Shown: positions 54,400 through 64,000 of the stretch, one piece after another
Layout: each line of letters begins with the position of its first letter
How positions within the stretch are numbered: the stretch's first letter is position 1
Assembly (NCBI GenBank): GCA_917880885.1
Contig: OU862917.1
Coordinates: 27,516,104 to 27,580,103 of the forward strand
Direction: 5' to 3'
Source: Limnephilus marmoratus
Lineage: Eukaryota; Arthropoda; Insecta; Trichoptera; Limnephilidae
Length of the DNA: 64,000 nt
The notes under the pieces: generated by a model
Database searches by the model: none
What the model was told of the DNA's origin: nothing
What the model saw: the letters and a program-made list of their open reading frames with translations, nothing else
Position numbers and translations under genes: made by a program

Positions 54400-55490
54400 T
54401 TATGTCCAGTCTGATTTTTATTAATGTTGAAAGGGATTTATTTTATAATTTGGACAAAAATAAAATAATAGGTGAAGTAGCTTTAACAAGTGAGTTGCTT
54501 ACAAAGAAACTGTTACTTTAGGGCTAGGGGAGCAAAATGTCGAATCATTTCAGTGTTAAGCCCCTTCTATTCTAGTATACAACATTGTAAACTGTTAAAC
54601 AACAGGATTTTTTAAAAATGTTAGTATTATTTTTCTAATCCCTAAAATCAGTTTGTCATTATTTTTACTACACAAATAATTTTGACATAATTCGTTAATG
54701 CTTTGGTGTGAATAAAATCCTGCCCTTTATTTTGAACTCCGTTATAATTATTGGCAGTTCTACAGCATGTGTTTAGTAGTGTTGTGGTATCCTAAAAATA
54801 CTGTGAATTTCTTATTTCAAAAAATAATAAAGTCAACAAAAGTCGAAAATCATAATATTCGTATAAAAACCAATCTGAATTTCTTCTTCTTTATTGGTGC
54901 CAATATAGCGTAGAAACGCGTTTTCATTGTTTTCAAGCACCTAATTTTCAAAAATTATCCGGAGGGGGCCCCGGAACCCCGGTTTTCTGAAGCCCCCCCC
55001 CACCTCCCAACCCCACGTTAGGGGGCCCCTTTACAGGTTTCAGCGGAGGGCCCCAAATGGTCCCAGTCCGGGCCTGGTTCTGGGTATCGCCTTCATCCAG
55101 GCCGTTTCTCTAAAGAATTTTGGAACATTGAGTCATCCAGGAGTTCTTTGGTCTTCCTCTGGATGACTGTCGATGAAGCTCCATAGACATTGCCTGCCTC
55201 ACTGTGTGGTCTGATGGTCTCCGTCTTATGTGTCCATACCATCGCAACTGTCGTTCTTCCAGCTTACTATTTATGTCTGTGACACCCAGGCTACCACGAA
55301 TGCGTGAAATTTTGATCTTATCTTTTAGTGATACTCCTGCCGACCATCTAAGCATTCGCATTTCTGCTGTTTCAAGTTGCCTAGTGTAGGAGTTGAAGGT
55401 ACATAGTCCAGCATTCGGAGCCATACATTATTGCGGGTCTGTAATAGTCTGGTATATCTTTCCTTTCAGTTTTATAGGCATTTTGGAGTC

Positions 55491-56109
55491 ACACAATATT
55501 CCTGTTACGGATCTAAATTTAATCCATCCCACATAATATATGTAAAACCATTTATAAAAAAAGCTTTTCGTAAGTAGTAAATCTGTGACGTTAAAGTTTT
55601 TTTACAGACCTGATCATAATTTTTTTCTAATAGGTTTTTGAAAAGATAATAATGTTATGTGCGGTGTATATGTTTCAACATCCTTCAAAATATTTCGTTA
55701 GTGTAGTTATACTTATACGAAATTTTGTGGCAACTCAACAGATGTCAGTTAAGTTGTTGAGTATTATCCATCGTCGTTCTTGTCTAATGTACGATCGGTT
55801 ACGATCTGTTAATCGGGCAGACGCCATCAGTCTCGCGGCAAAACTGAGAGCCTCCTAGAGTGAGGACTTCTGGTATAGTTAAATATATTCATTGTAAACA
55901 TAAATAAAGCAACTAGTAATCCCAACGAACCTCTATCTTATTTGGAAGTTTCCCAACACATTTCAAGTAGTCATAATCAAAGATACCACATTTTGTTTAT
56001 GGAAAAATCGCTTCATCATCTATATATACATTATAATCAAAATGTTCTTGCTTATAAATACATATGTATATAAGTGAATTGTCAATGTATTGCTATATTA
56101 AGCACAGGA
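55491..56109. other. Unassigned DNA
   Basis: An open frame at 55652-55858 has no recognisable features. No repeat family was identified. Confidence 0.45.
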
Positions 56110-56740
56110 AGGGTTGCCATCCGTCCGGGTTTCCCCGGATTTGTCCTAGTTTAGAGGGCGTCCGGGGAGCGTCCGGGCGGGGTTTCATTTGTAGTCCGGG
56201 TTTAAAAATTTAAAGTTTTGGGCCAAAAAAAAAAACACGAAACGAGAGTTTAAAAAATGCACACAAGATATCTACAAGGAAATCCAAACGTACATTGAAG
56301 AATGGATGAAACCGTTAAAACAATTTGAAAAATTTGACTGGATGTTTTTGCCGAAAATTAATAACAACACAGAACGGGCTCTTATTGAAGACATTGTGCT
56401 TTATTTAGAAGACCATAACATAGATATTGACGACGTAAAATTAATTGACGAGTGGGTGAATTTAAATGCTTTTTGCCAAAACTTATCTGAACAAAGTAAC
56501 CTTTTAAATTCAAATCAACTTTGGGTACAATTTTTTAAAACAACAAATGCGAATTTATATTCGGAATTGATGAAAATTGCACAGTACCTACTTTTTTTGC
56601 ATTCCGGCTTATAATGTTAACGTGGAGTGAATATTCTCATTAAAAAAACCTGTTGACATGACCGGATTCTGGGCTCTAAAATCCGGGGTTTGCACGCGTC
56701 TTGTCCTGGTTGCCAAATTTTAGAGATGGCAAACCTAAGC
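56110..56740 (+). mobile_element. Internally deleted hAT remnant
   Basis: The left end aGGGTTGCCATCCGTCCGGG and right end (complement AGGTTTGCCATCTC) are hAT-like inverted termini. Between them a frame covering 56245-56614 encodes LYLEDHNIDIDDVKLIDEW and NLYSELMKIAQYLLFLHSG, similar to the region just before the hAT dimerisation block. The rest of the transposase is missing. Confidence 0.65.
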
Positions 56741-57084
56741 TCAGAACCAGTTTGAAGGTTTCAAAATACCTTCTTTCTATCCCCGCGAAGGTTTCTGGAT
56801 TATTACAACCACATGACAATACATCTGAAAAGTTTTTTTAATCATTACAAAAACGTCACAATTTGAGAATGACATTTTGCAAACCATTGATTGTTTAATC
56901 AAAATTCAATTTTCGAAAAAACTCTTTAAATTAATTTACTTGAAGTACTAAGAAAGTAAGAATTATAGGCATTTTAAATAGGTATCTGTGTTAGGTACCA
57001 AATTTGATTAATTGTTCTAATGATCCACAAAAATGAATATTTGCAATATATAAAAAATGAAAATTTGAATTAAAAAAATTGTAA
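56741..57084. other. Unassigned AT-rich DNA
   Basis: Nothing was recognised. Confidence 0.5.
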
Positions 57085-57322
57085 AGGTTGACATTCAAGC
57101 TATTTGAAAATTGAATGTACTGGGACTGAATATACGGAACGCGGGAGGAGGGTTGGCGGGACGGGGGAGCTGGAAAGGGGAGGGTAAGGTGGAGGTGGAA
57201 CGCGTGAGAGAAAGGGACATGGGGGGAAGGGGTGGCGGGAACGGGACGAATGGGAAAGGACACGCAGGAAGAAACAATTTCTTTATTAAGGGGCATTGCA
57301 ACGCATGCCGGGAAATCGCTAG
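57085..57322 (+). mobile_element. Helitron 3' end
   Basis: The purine-rich block and the end gggaaaggacacgcagg ... atcgCTAG|T match 30201-30632. The 5' TC end was not found. Confidence 0.65.
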
Positions 57323-58097
57323 TAATTATATAAAGACGCGTTATAATTATTGTGACATTTCATTGACAAATCTATAAAAAATCAAGGCATGCAACTACAC
57401 CATAATTTAATCATAATTATTATTTTAATTCAATTAATTATTTAAACTGCCTTAAAAACATACCTGAAAACATTAGGCCTTCACAAGGACATATATATCG
57501 AGTCGTGTTTAAATAACAGTAATTGTTGTTTTAACTACACCAGTAATAGACACTTTAGTACTTCTTATCCTTGTCAGATCCTACAATATGATAATCAGAA
57601 AGACAATGCTCATTTTTATGTCCACCTAAAACGTAATTCTTGTTCGCATTGATTTGCGGGTATAATGGTATGTTGAAAGTTCGCTAAGAGATAATAAATT
57701 TTATGAATGTACGGAGCAGGAGGTAAGTCTTATTCAACATGGATTCCGTGATAACAATATCCTTGCATATAATTTACAGTTGGCAGTCGTGATTCTCATT
57801 AGATGAGGAAATGGGATCGATATTGTTTTATCCGAGTTGTGTGAACTGCGCCATTTTAATAGAAGCTTAGAATTAACCCAACTAAATGCTATTTAGTAAT
57901 ATTATTGTCTCGCCCTGATAAAGCTGCTTTTAAACATGTTTGCACATATAAATGTTTTTTTTTCAATTTAACGTTATGTATTATATTATTATTGATCTAG
58001 TTGAAAAGCACTACCCTTCCCTAGATCTGGAATAAACAATTAAAACCCGTTAACAGTAGATATTGGCTTCATGAGAACGGGTCGTTTTTTTACTCCA
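57323..58097. other. Unassigned AT-rich DNA
   Basis: No gene or repeat family was recognised. Confidence 0.5.
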
Positions 58098-58520
58098 GAT
58101 ACTAATATCTACAGCTTGTATGTCGGACGAATATCTACAGCTCATATGTTGAACTAATATCTACGAACTTCAGAGTGTTGACTAAATCTACAGAGCGTAG
58201 GTTGAACTAATATCTACAGAGCGTAGGTTGGACTAATCAGCTAAATGTGACCAATAGTCCGATATTAGGGATTTTTACATACATACTTACATAAATTAAG
58301 TTTTTTAAACTGCATAGGTACGCAATATTACGTTATTCCAATATGCTATACATAATTGCAAATTCAACCTCTGCCAGTGCTGTAGATATTCGTCAACACT
58401 TTGGTTCTCATAGATATTAATCAACAGTTTGAGCTATAGATATTCGTCAACACTTTGATTCTCATAGATATTAGTTCGATTTTTTCAGTTTTTGGAATTC
58501 CTGTAGATATTAGTAGACGC
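58098..58520. repeat. Inverted arrays of a ~30-bp repeat (foldback-like)
   Basis: Left array (58098-58233): four or five units around actaatatctacagagcgta-ggttga. Right array (58375-58515): the same motif inverted (ctgtagatattcgtcaacac-tttg). The arrays face each other across about 140 bp. Confidence 0.75.
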
Positions 58521-59502
58521 CTCCGTTTCTTTGACTTGTTTTGTGTAAGGCAGCTCGCTTCTTCATATAATCCGGGTCTCTTCAAGAACCGCATTAATAA
58601 TACACCTTCTCACAGCCCCTAGCTTAACCCGCCCCACAACGCTGTTCAAGCTGGTGGCGACTGGCGACATAGTTCCCCAGTCTTTACACTGTACAGACAG
58701 GGGCGCTCCCGTGAGGTACATGATTTATTGTGAGGTACATGAGGCACATAATTTATTTTTTTCAATTTCCACTCACTCGAATTTTTTGATTTTTGGGGAT
58801 TGAAGAGATTACTCATAACTATAAAGTTTATCATTCATCTGGTACCCTCTCCTATCAGAGGTTGGCTATCATCAGTGTAGACTTAATCACCCTCAGCCAG
58901 CAGCCCGGAACAACTCTGTAGAATTCGCGTCAGTTACATAGCTGTTTTCGCCGACGCTAAAACGAAATTTATTTATGGTAAAATTAATCGTGCCTGTGAT
59001 TTAAAAATTTTAATCGTAGAACTGCTTCTAAGCATTAATAATTTTTTTTTTAATTTTGCAATGTAAATCATGTCGGGGATATTAATTTTTTAGCCTAGTT
59101 TCAATATTACACTATTTGCTATAATTTATACAAGCGTGCCGGCACTTTATCGCATGCATATTAATTAACTTACCTTTTCCCCTTATGATAATAAAAAATA
59201 GTGAATAAACACGGTCTACCTAATTGCAATCCAATAATCCTCGTGCGTATTACAAACACGACTTTACGATTTTTATAAAAAGAAAAATTATAACTACAAT
59301 ATATTTACCATGCTTTGATGGACGGAGGTTTTCTGAGATAATAATATTATTCAAATTAACTTAGGTTAACCCACAAACCCACTTTTTGTTCTTACTGTAA
59401 TTTTATTGATGTGTTCATAGTAATGATAATATTACGCCAGCAAAAGAGCCAAGGGCGAAGTTAGTCTATTGGTAAGTGGGACTAAATAAATGGATACCCA
59501 TA
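58521..59502. other. Unassigned AT-rich DNA
   Basis: A duplicated phrase (gtgaggtacatga) lies at 58712 and 58730. No gene was recognised. Confidence 0.45.
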
Positions 59503-59871
59503 CAGGGTGTTAAGGGACGTACTTGTCTTAGTTTAACAAGTGATTTCTTACATTATTTGGATTACAAATGTAAATAAAATTTTGGTCTCCAGTGACTTTT
59601 TCGGTGTATTTTAATTTTAATTTTTTTTTCTTCAAAATCAAACAACAACAAAAATTCTTCCACGTGTCATCACTGGTCACTCGGCCGAGTAACTACTCAA
59701 CCCCTCACCCCGACTCTAGCTGTTTAATACCTACTGATTTTTTTTTGTTTTTAGTTGAAAAAGAAACATTAAAAATGAAACTGGAGACAAAAGTTTCATT
59801 TACATTTTTTACTCCAAATAATGTCAGGAATCAGTGGTTAAAGTAAGTCAAGTAAGTCCCTTAACATTTTG
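59503..59871. mobile_element. MITE, long imperfect inverted repeat
   Basis: cagggtgttaagggacgtac at the left pairs with gtaagtcccttaacattttg at the right. Inner segments (attttggtctccagtgac / ctggagacaaaagtttcat) also pair. A half copy lies at 3606-3735. Confidence 0.65.
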
Positions 59872-59919
59872 AGAGCCCAACTACTAGAAAATGCCATTGG
59901 TGTCTTTACAAATATTTGA

Positions 59920-60125
59920 TGAGTTGTTTCAAAAAATTTGAACAACTCATCAAATATTCGTAGTTAATTTTCACACTATGAAAGTTCTGTGATTATTTCA
60001 GTTTTAAGAAGCAACTGACCTATAATGATAAAATAACAGAACTCGAATAGAACTTTCAGAGAACGTAAAAATAGAGTTCAAATATTTGATAAATTGTTAA
60101 TTTTTTTTAAATAACCCATCCTAAG
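59920..60125. mobile_element. MITE related to 34911-35126
   Basis: Shares tgtttcaaaaaatttgaaca, aagttctgtgattatttcag and gaactttcagagaacg with the intronic element. The ends are more diverged. Confidence 0.55.
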
Positions 60126-60700
60126 ATGTCCTCTGTTGTGTTCACGCGACTGAACTTTTTACACTGGTGGCGAATGACCCGATGATAAATGTATGTCTCT
60201 GTGCATGAAATTGAAGAGATTTATGTAGATATATAAATAACAATGGCGCAAGGGTCACGACTCATGTAGAGCAGGTATTAAAGCAATTAGTGGCGGGATC
60301 TGCCTTTTCACTCACACAACATAAAAAGGAGTGATTGAGACAATTCTGGAGAATTCAAGAATTCCGACAGACGAAATATTTTAAAACTTTGTTAAAAAAA
60401 GGTTTTATTTAAAAAAATATAATATGTTTCTGAAACTCCACTGACCAACAGAAATACTCAACCAACGCATTAAGCCAAAATTTACTGGCTTATTCCCCGT
60501 TTGAATAAATCTTTGGAATAGAAAAATATTAATGAGAGCAATGAGTGATAAGTGATACTAGGCCACCTAAGATAAGGACACCCTAGCGAGCAGGACTGCG
60601 AACACTGTGACCTTATTCTTAAACTTACTGCTTATACTTTATACTTAAACTAACTAACCACACGGGTAGACAGAGAGGAAGAATCGCCAAACACACACCT
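60126..60700. other. Unassigned DNA
   Basis: 60293-60315 (ggcgggatctgccttttcac) resembles the outer end of the inverted flanks at 53635-53652. Otherwise nothing was recognised. Confidence 0.35.
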
Positions 60701-60708
60701 TGCCTCAT

Positions 60709-60921
60709 TCACAGTCTCATACATATTCTTCTATTGTTTTGACATTTGACAGGGCCCGACTCAAGCATCACTTTGACATATCTTACTCGGGTATCCCCGA
60801 CTATTGTACAATTCACATATGCGTTGCATATTCTCCTTACACTCCTTTCGTCGTTCGTTCGCTCTAAATACCCAAACCATTTGAGCTTCCCTTTTTTAAT
60901 CTTACTTTTCCCTTTCTTCAT
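60709..60921 (-). mobile_element. LINE ORF C-terminal remnant
   Basis: KGKLKWFGYLERTNDERSVR followed by RICNAYVN matches the conserved end of many insect LINE ORFs (consensus like LRWFGHLERMxxER). No other part is present. Confidence 0.55.
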
Positions 60922-61860
60922 ACCAACATATTCTTAAATATGCTTCATCCAGATAACTTTCCGCAATTTTCATAATAATTGTCATAATCGAGTACAAAAT
61001 TTGATTAAAACCAGAAACTAATAAATATATAATAGTAATAAAAAAGTAATTCAACAATAAGATGTAGATCATGAAAATATCTATTGAAAAGGAAAACGAA
61101 ATCATTCAGACTCTTAGGTATTATGCAATGAAACAAGAAATTTTTGAAATTGGTGATGAAAGGATGGGAGGAAAGTCAAGTCAAGCTTTGGAGAAGATGT
61201 TCCTGTCAGCTGAGGAAAGGAAGAAGTTTTACAGAATGGGGGACCTAAAAGAAGACTAAGATAAACGATCATATCACATAAATATGTACTGATTTGTACC
61301 CTCTTTGTAAATCATAACTTTTATAACAAAAAATTTTTTTTTAATTTTTTTATTGTTTTCTTTTTTTTTCATTTGCTCCACATAGTTGAGGAAAATATTA
61401 GGTCAAACAGTCTCTCCCGATCCGTCCTGCCACAAGGTGGACAGATGCATTCAAAGCCAAGGCCAAATCTCACCCCATTAATCCAGGCACCCTTGCTAAG
61501 TCAATATAAAATAAAAAAAGTAAAAATAGCAATGAAAATAATAATTTTAAAAAATTATCATACGCCAAATTCCTGGGATATTCATGAACGTGTAAAGTTT
61601 GGCTTATAGCTTCTAATTTCCTTCAATATCTTTAATTATACGACCTAGATTTAGAAGTACAAAAAAATATGTTGCACTTTTGTTACTATACAGTTATTGA
61701 ATCATAATTTTGAATCAACCACCTGTCCAAGATTTGTATAAAGTTGTGCGGTGATTTATAAATTTCCTGAAATAATTTAAGTGTTTATCGACAACTAGTT
61801 CAATTTCAAACTGCAGGCCGCATAGCGTTAGCAACACGGTTTTACGCCATATCAGATTGG
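60922..61860. other. Unassigned AT-rich DNA
   Basis: Open frames at 61071-61259 and 61373-61609 lack recognisable domains or gene context. Confidence 0.4.
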
Positions 61861-63999
61861 ATTGGACAATTCTCCTCACGGCATGGTCCGCAGGGGGAAG
61901 TGATTGTGGAAAACCAACTCACTGTATATTATATGTAATGGTCCGCCCCTCTTGGCTTTTGACACCAATTGTGATGAACCCTACCTAGCTGATTTACTTT
62001 TCTAAGCTTCTACCTCGTAGTTTAAATCTCGTAGCTCCTGTCTCGTAGCCACGCTCATAATTCTACCCTTATGTCCTACTGATCACACCACTAGGTATGA
62101 TGGCCTGACTCAACCCTCCTTTCGGTTTATTTCTACCTCAGGTTCGTGATTTCTAAACCCCTATACCTTATAATCTAGCTAAACCTACCCTATCTTCTTA
62201 AATCCCTGCGATTTTCTCACAGTAATCAAGATTTAAGATTTTAGTTCACATTATTTCTATAATCTGCGTTGTGTATTTTTTTGTTTTAGATTTTACATCT
62301 GTTTGCATACTTAATATGCACACATATGTAGAGAAGATAATGTATTACGTGTGGTAACCCTAGATTCTTTTAGAGAAAGGGTGAGAATTTTCCGATCAAT
62401 TTATTTATTATTATTTTAGAGTATTTAACCGAGTTTGATAAACTAACCCCGCCTTAACTTTGTGTCTATCTGATTTCTGTAGGAATTTAGTGTGTTTATT
62501 TAATTCTTCCTATCACCGCGGATACATCGATAACATAAAACAACAGTTAATAAATTTAACATTTCAAGAAAGCAAACCTTACCTTACCGGGGATCGTACT
62601 CGAGGGTCCAGTTTTCTCAATTGAAGTCCTTGTCTGCAACCTCCCCTAACATAATGTTTTGTGTAATCATAGTTAGTAGTCATAGTTAGTATTCACGATA
62701 TTGTTGGAATAGTAAGGATGGATGGATATGGGGAGGGGGATAAAATGTTTGCTGAAAAGTCGGCTCCTCCGCTAACCAAGTGAAAACCGATGAACAACAA
62801 TTACAAACTCGAATTCTCCCAGTACGTTTGCTAGGCTTGTCCTTAGATCCGAGTTTTACTCTCTTCGACGAGCGTCTCATGCTATGAAAGGGGCCCTTCA
62901 CGCCAGCAGGGGGAATACCAAGTCTTCATGCCGTTTTTCTGTCCCACTCCGACTTCCGACGCCTCCGGGTTGAATTTAACTCTACTGAGTCTAGAAGGGG
63001 TATTTCATGTCTTCCCTTATCATGCCTCTATCCGTTAAATGTGGCGTAAGCTTGTGACGGGCAGATCCTTCCTCCCACGTGACCGACCCAGCGTTACACT
63101 CCACCTCTGACTAGCTGACATAAAACTCACCTCGTGAACCTTATGTTTGCTTTCAGGTTCGACAAGACTCACGGTATGCAAATAACCTGTGGCTTTAATG
63201 CCGCGTCAGCGTACTGTCCGCATACGTCCTTCCTCTTCCCCGCATGCCCACCTCGACAATACCGCCACAAGATCAAAGCCGTCCGTTCGAGAAAGGTTGA
63301 CACTTACATTTCCAGATGGCTCATACCTACATACAGAAGCCTTGAAGCTTACATTCGAAGACAAGTTAGGATTCAGGACTGTATGAGTATTTGAACACCA
63401 GTGTTTTTTAAATGAGGTCACTAGCTCCTCGTGTATTAGGTTTTAGGATTATGGGTATTTATGGGTTCTTGGATACCTACTTGCTATAAGAAAGATTTAA
63501 AACGAGATAAGTCAAGTTGTCATTGAATTAATGACCTCCTGAATAATTGTGATGAGCTCTCTTTGAGTTTGAAGCTAGTCGCAGTACTTTACTTTGCGAA
63601 AATTTCGCATGCTAAAACAATGCTACCTATTGGCGATTGCCCTAGTATAATCAGTTGTTTAGAATTGAGTGAATTTAACGTCGATTTTTCTTTCACATAT
63701 TGGGCGAAGTTTCCGTCGTAAGCTATAATTGATAAACTTGTCCCTGACGTTAAGTTTTGTTTTGTTTATTCGTTAATGAATTTAGGTGACTGGGTCAATG
63801 GATCGCCTTGAACTCAAATCGAAATCTTTGTTACACTATCGAAGGTCATATAACCATACCCTAATCGTGCTAGTGAAAGGATTCGGTAGGTATTAGTTAT
63901 ACCTATAAATTTGCTATTTCCATTGATTTAAGCGTTACGTATTTCATTTCTCATGGTTTTTTTTTTGTTTATTTAATTTATGTGTTGTCGTCAATTATT
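61861..63999. other. GC-richer block then AT-rich DNA, unassigned
   Basis: 61861-63420 differs in composition from its surroundings. A strong acceptor-like sequence (tttgctttcag) at 63150-63160 precedes overlapping open frames (63134-63394 and 63189-63386), one containing LTLTFPDGSYLHTEALKLTF. I cannot decide between an unrecognised exon and retrotransposon sequence. Confidence 0.3.
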
Positions 64000-64000
64000 T

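Larger units (their letters stand above)
49988..55076 (+). mobile_element. hAT transposon with perfect 8-bp TSD, carrying nested insertions
   Basis: The termini CAGGCCCGGACTGG and its exact reverse complement are flanked by gttctggg at 49980-49987 and 55077-55084. Transposase remnants lie at 53700-54520. The C-terminal hAT dimerisation block reads CERVFSKLKIVKNRLRW and, after a MITE, INVERDLFYNLDKNKII. Several frameshifts make it inactive. It contains LINEs at 50136 and 52266 and MITEs at 53176 and 54240. Confidence 0.88.
49860..55490 (-). mobile_element. RTE-type LINE 3' part, split by a hAT element
   Basis: The minus strand from 55424 encodes LETAEMRMLRWSAGVSLKDK and KLEERQLRWYGHIRRR, the C-terminal region of RTE-type ORFs. 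The end of the ORF, NLRTRRADPNSLPRQ and then a stop, lies on the far side of the hAT insertion at 49979-49925. It is degraded by a frameshift between the two parts. Confidence 0.8.

Noticed and set aside
61071..61259. 62-codon open frame (KENEIIQTLRYYAMKQ...)
   Set aside because: Lys/Glu-rich and plausible-looking, but with no recognisable family, promoter or splice support.

Overview
This window looks like AT-rich insect nuclear DNA, most likely from a moth or butterfly. The evidence is spliced genes with GT-AG introns, cuticle-type secreted proteins, a (TTAGG)n arthropod-type telomeric motif, tRNA-derived SINEs, and many LINE, hAT, PIF/Harbinger-like and Helitron copies. The lepidopteran assignment is inferred from gene style. 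It has no bacterial operons, no CRISPR array and no viral gene that I can recognise.

Three protein genes and one tRNA gene can be supported. (1) About 2.5-13.1 kb, + strand: a six-exon (or more) trypsin-fold serine protease homologue. All three catalytic residues are replaced, and its introns are filled with transposons. (2) 34.0-38.0 kb, + strand: a two-exon secreted Pro/Gln-rich protein of about 782 residues, with tandem short repeats and a polyglutamine tract. (3) 39.3-42.4 kb, - strand: a two-exon cuticle-type secreted protein of about 133 residues. Genes 2 and 3 converge tail to tail. Both have a tiny first exon that encodes only the start of the signal peptide, followed by a phase-0 intron, which is the usual layout of insect cuticular genes. 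(4) 43.4 kb, + strand: tRNA-Ala (CGC).

Most of the rest is mobile DNA. 0-14 kb: LINE pieces, two SINE families, MITEs, a 32-bp minisatellite and an 8-bp-TSD element with internal tandem repeats, all within or around the protease-homologue gene. 14-33 kb: a degraded LINE, an RTE-type LINE split by a SINE, hAT MITEs (one holding a PIF/Harbinger-like MITE), a foldback element with a telomere-like core, SINE copies, a small Helitron and a probable solo LTR. 43-49 kb: a LINE 3' end, SINEs and featureless AT-rich DNA. 49.9-55.5 kb: a five-level nest, with an RTE LINE cut by a 5.1-kb hAT element (perfect 8-bp TSD) that itself holds two LINEs and two MITEs. 56-64 kb: a hAT remnant, a Helitron 3' end, an inverted array of short repeats, further MITEs, and a GC-richer block I could not assign.

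No new defence or biosynthetic system is evident. The items most worth a second look are the catalytically dead protease homologue, the foldback element with the TTAGG core, the palindromic tRNA-derived element, the nested hAT, and the inverted-array elements.
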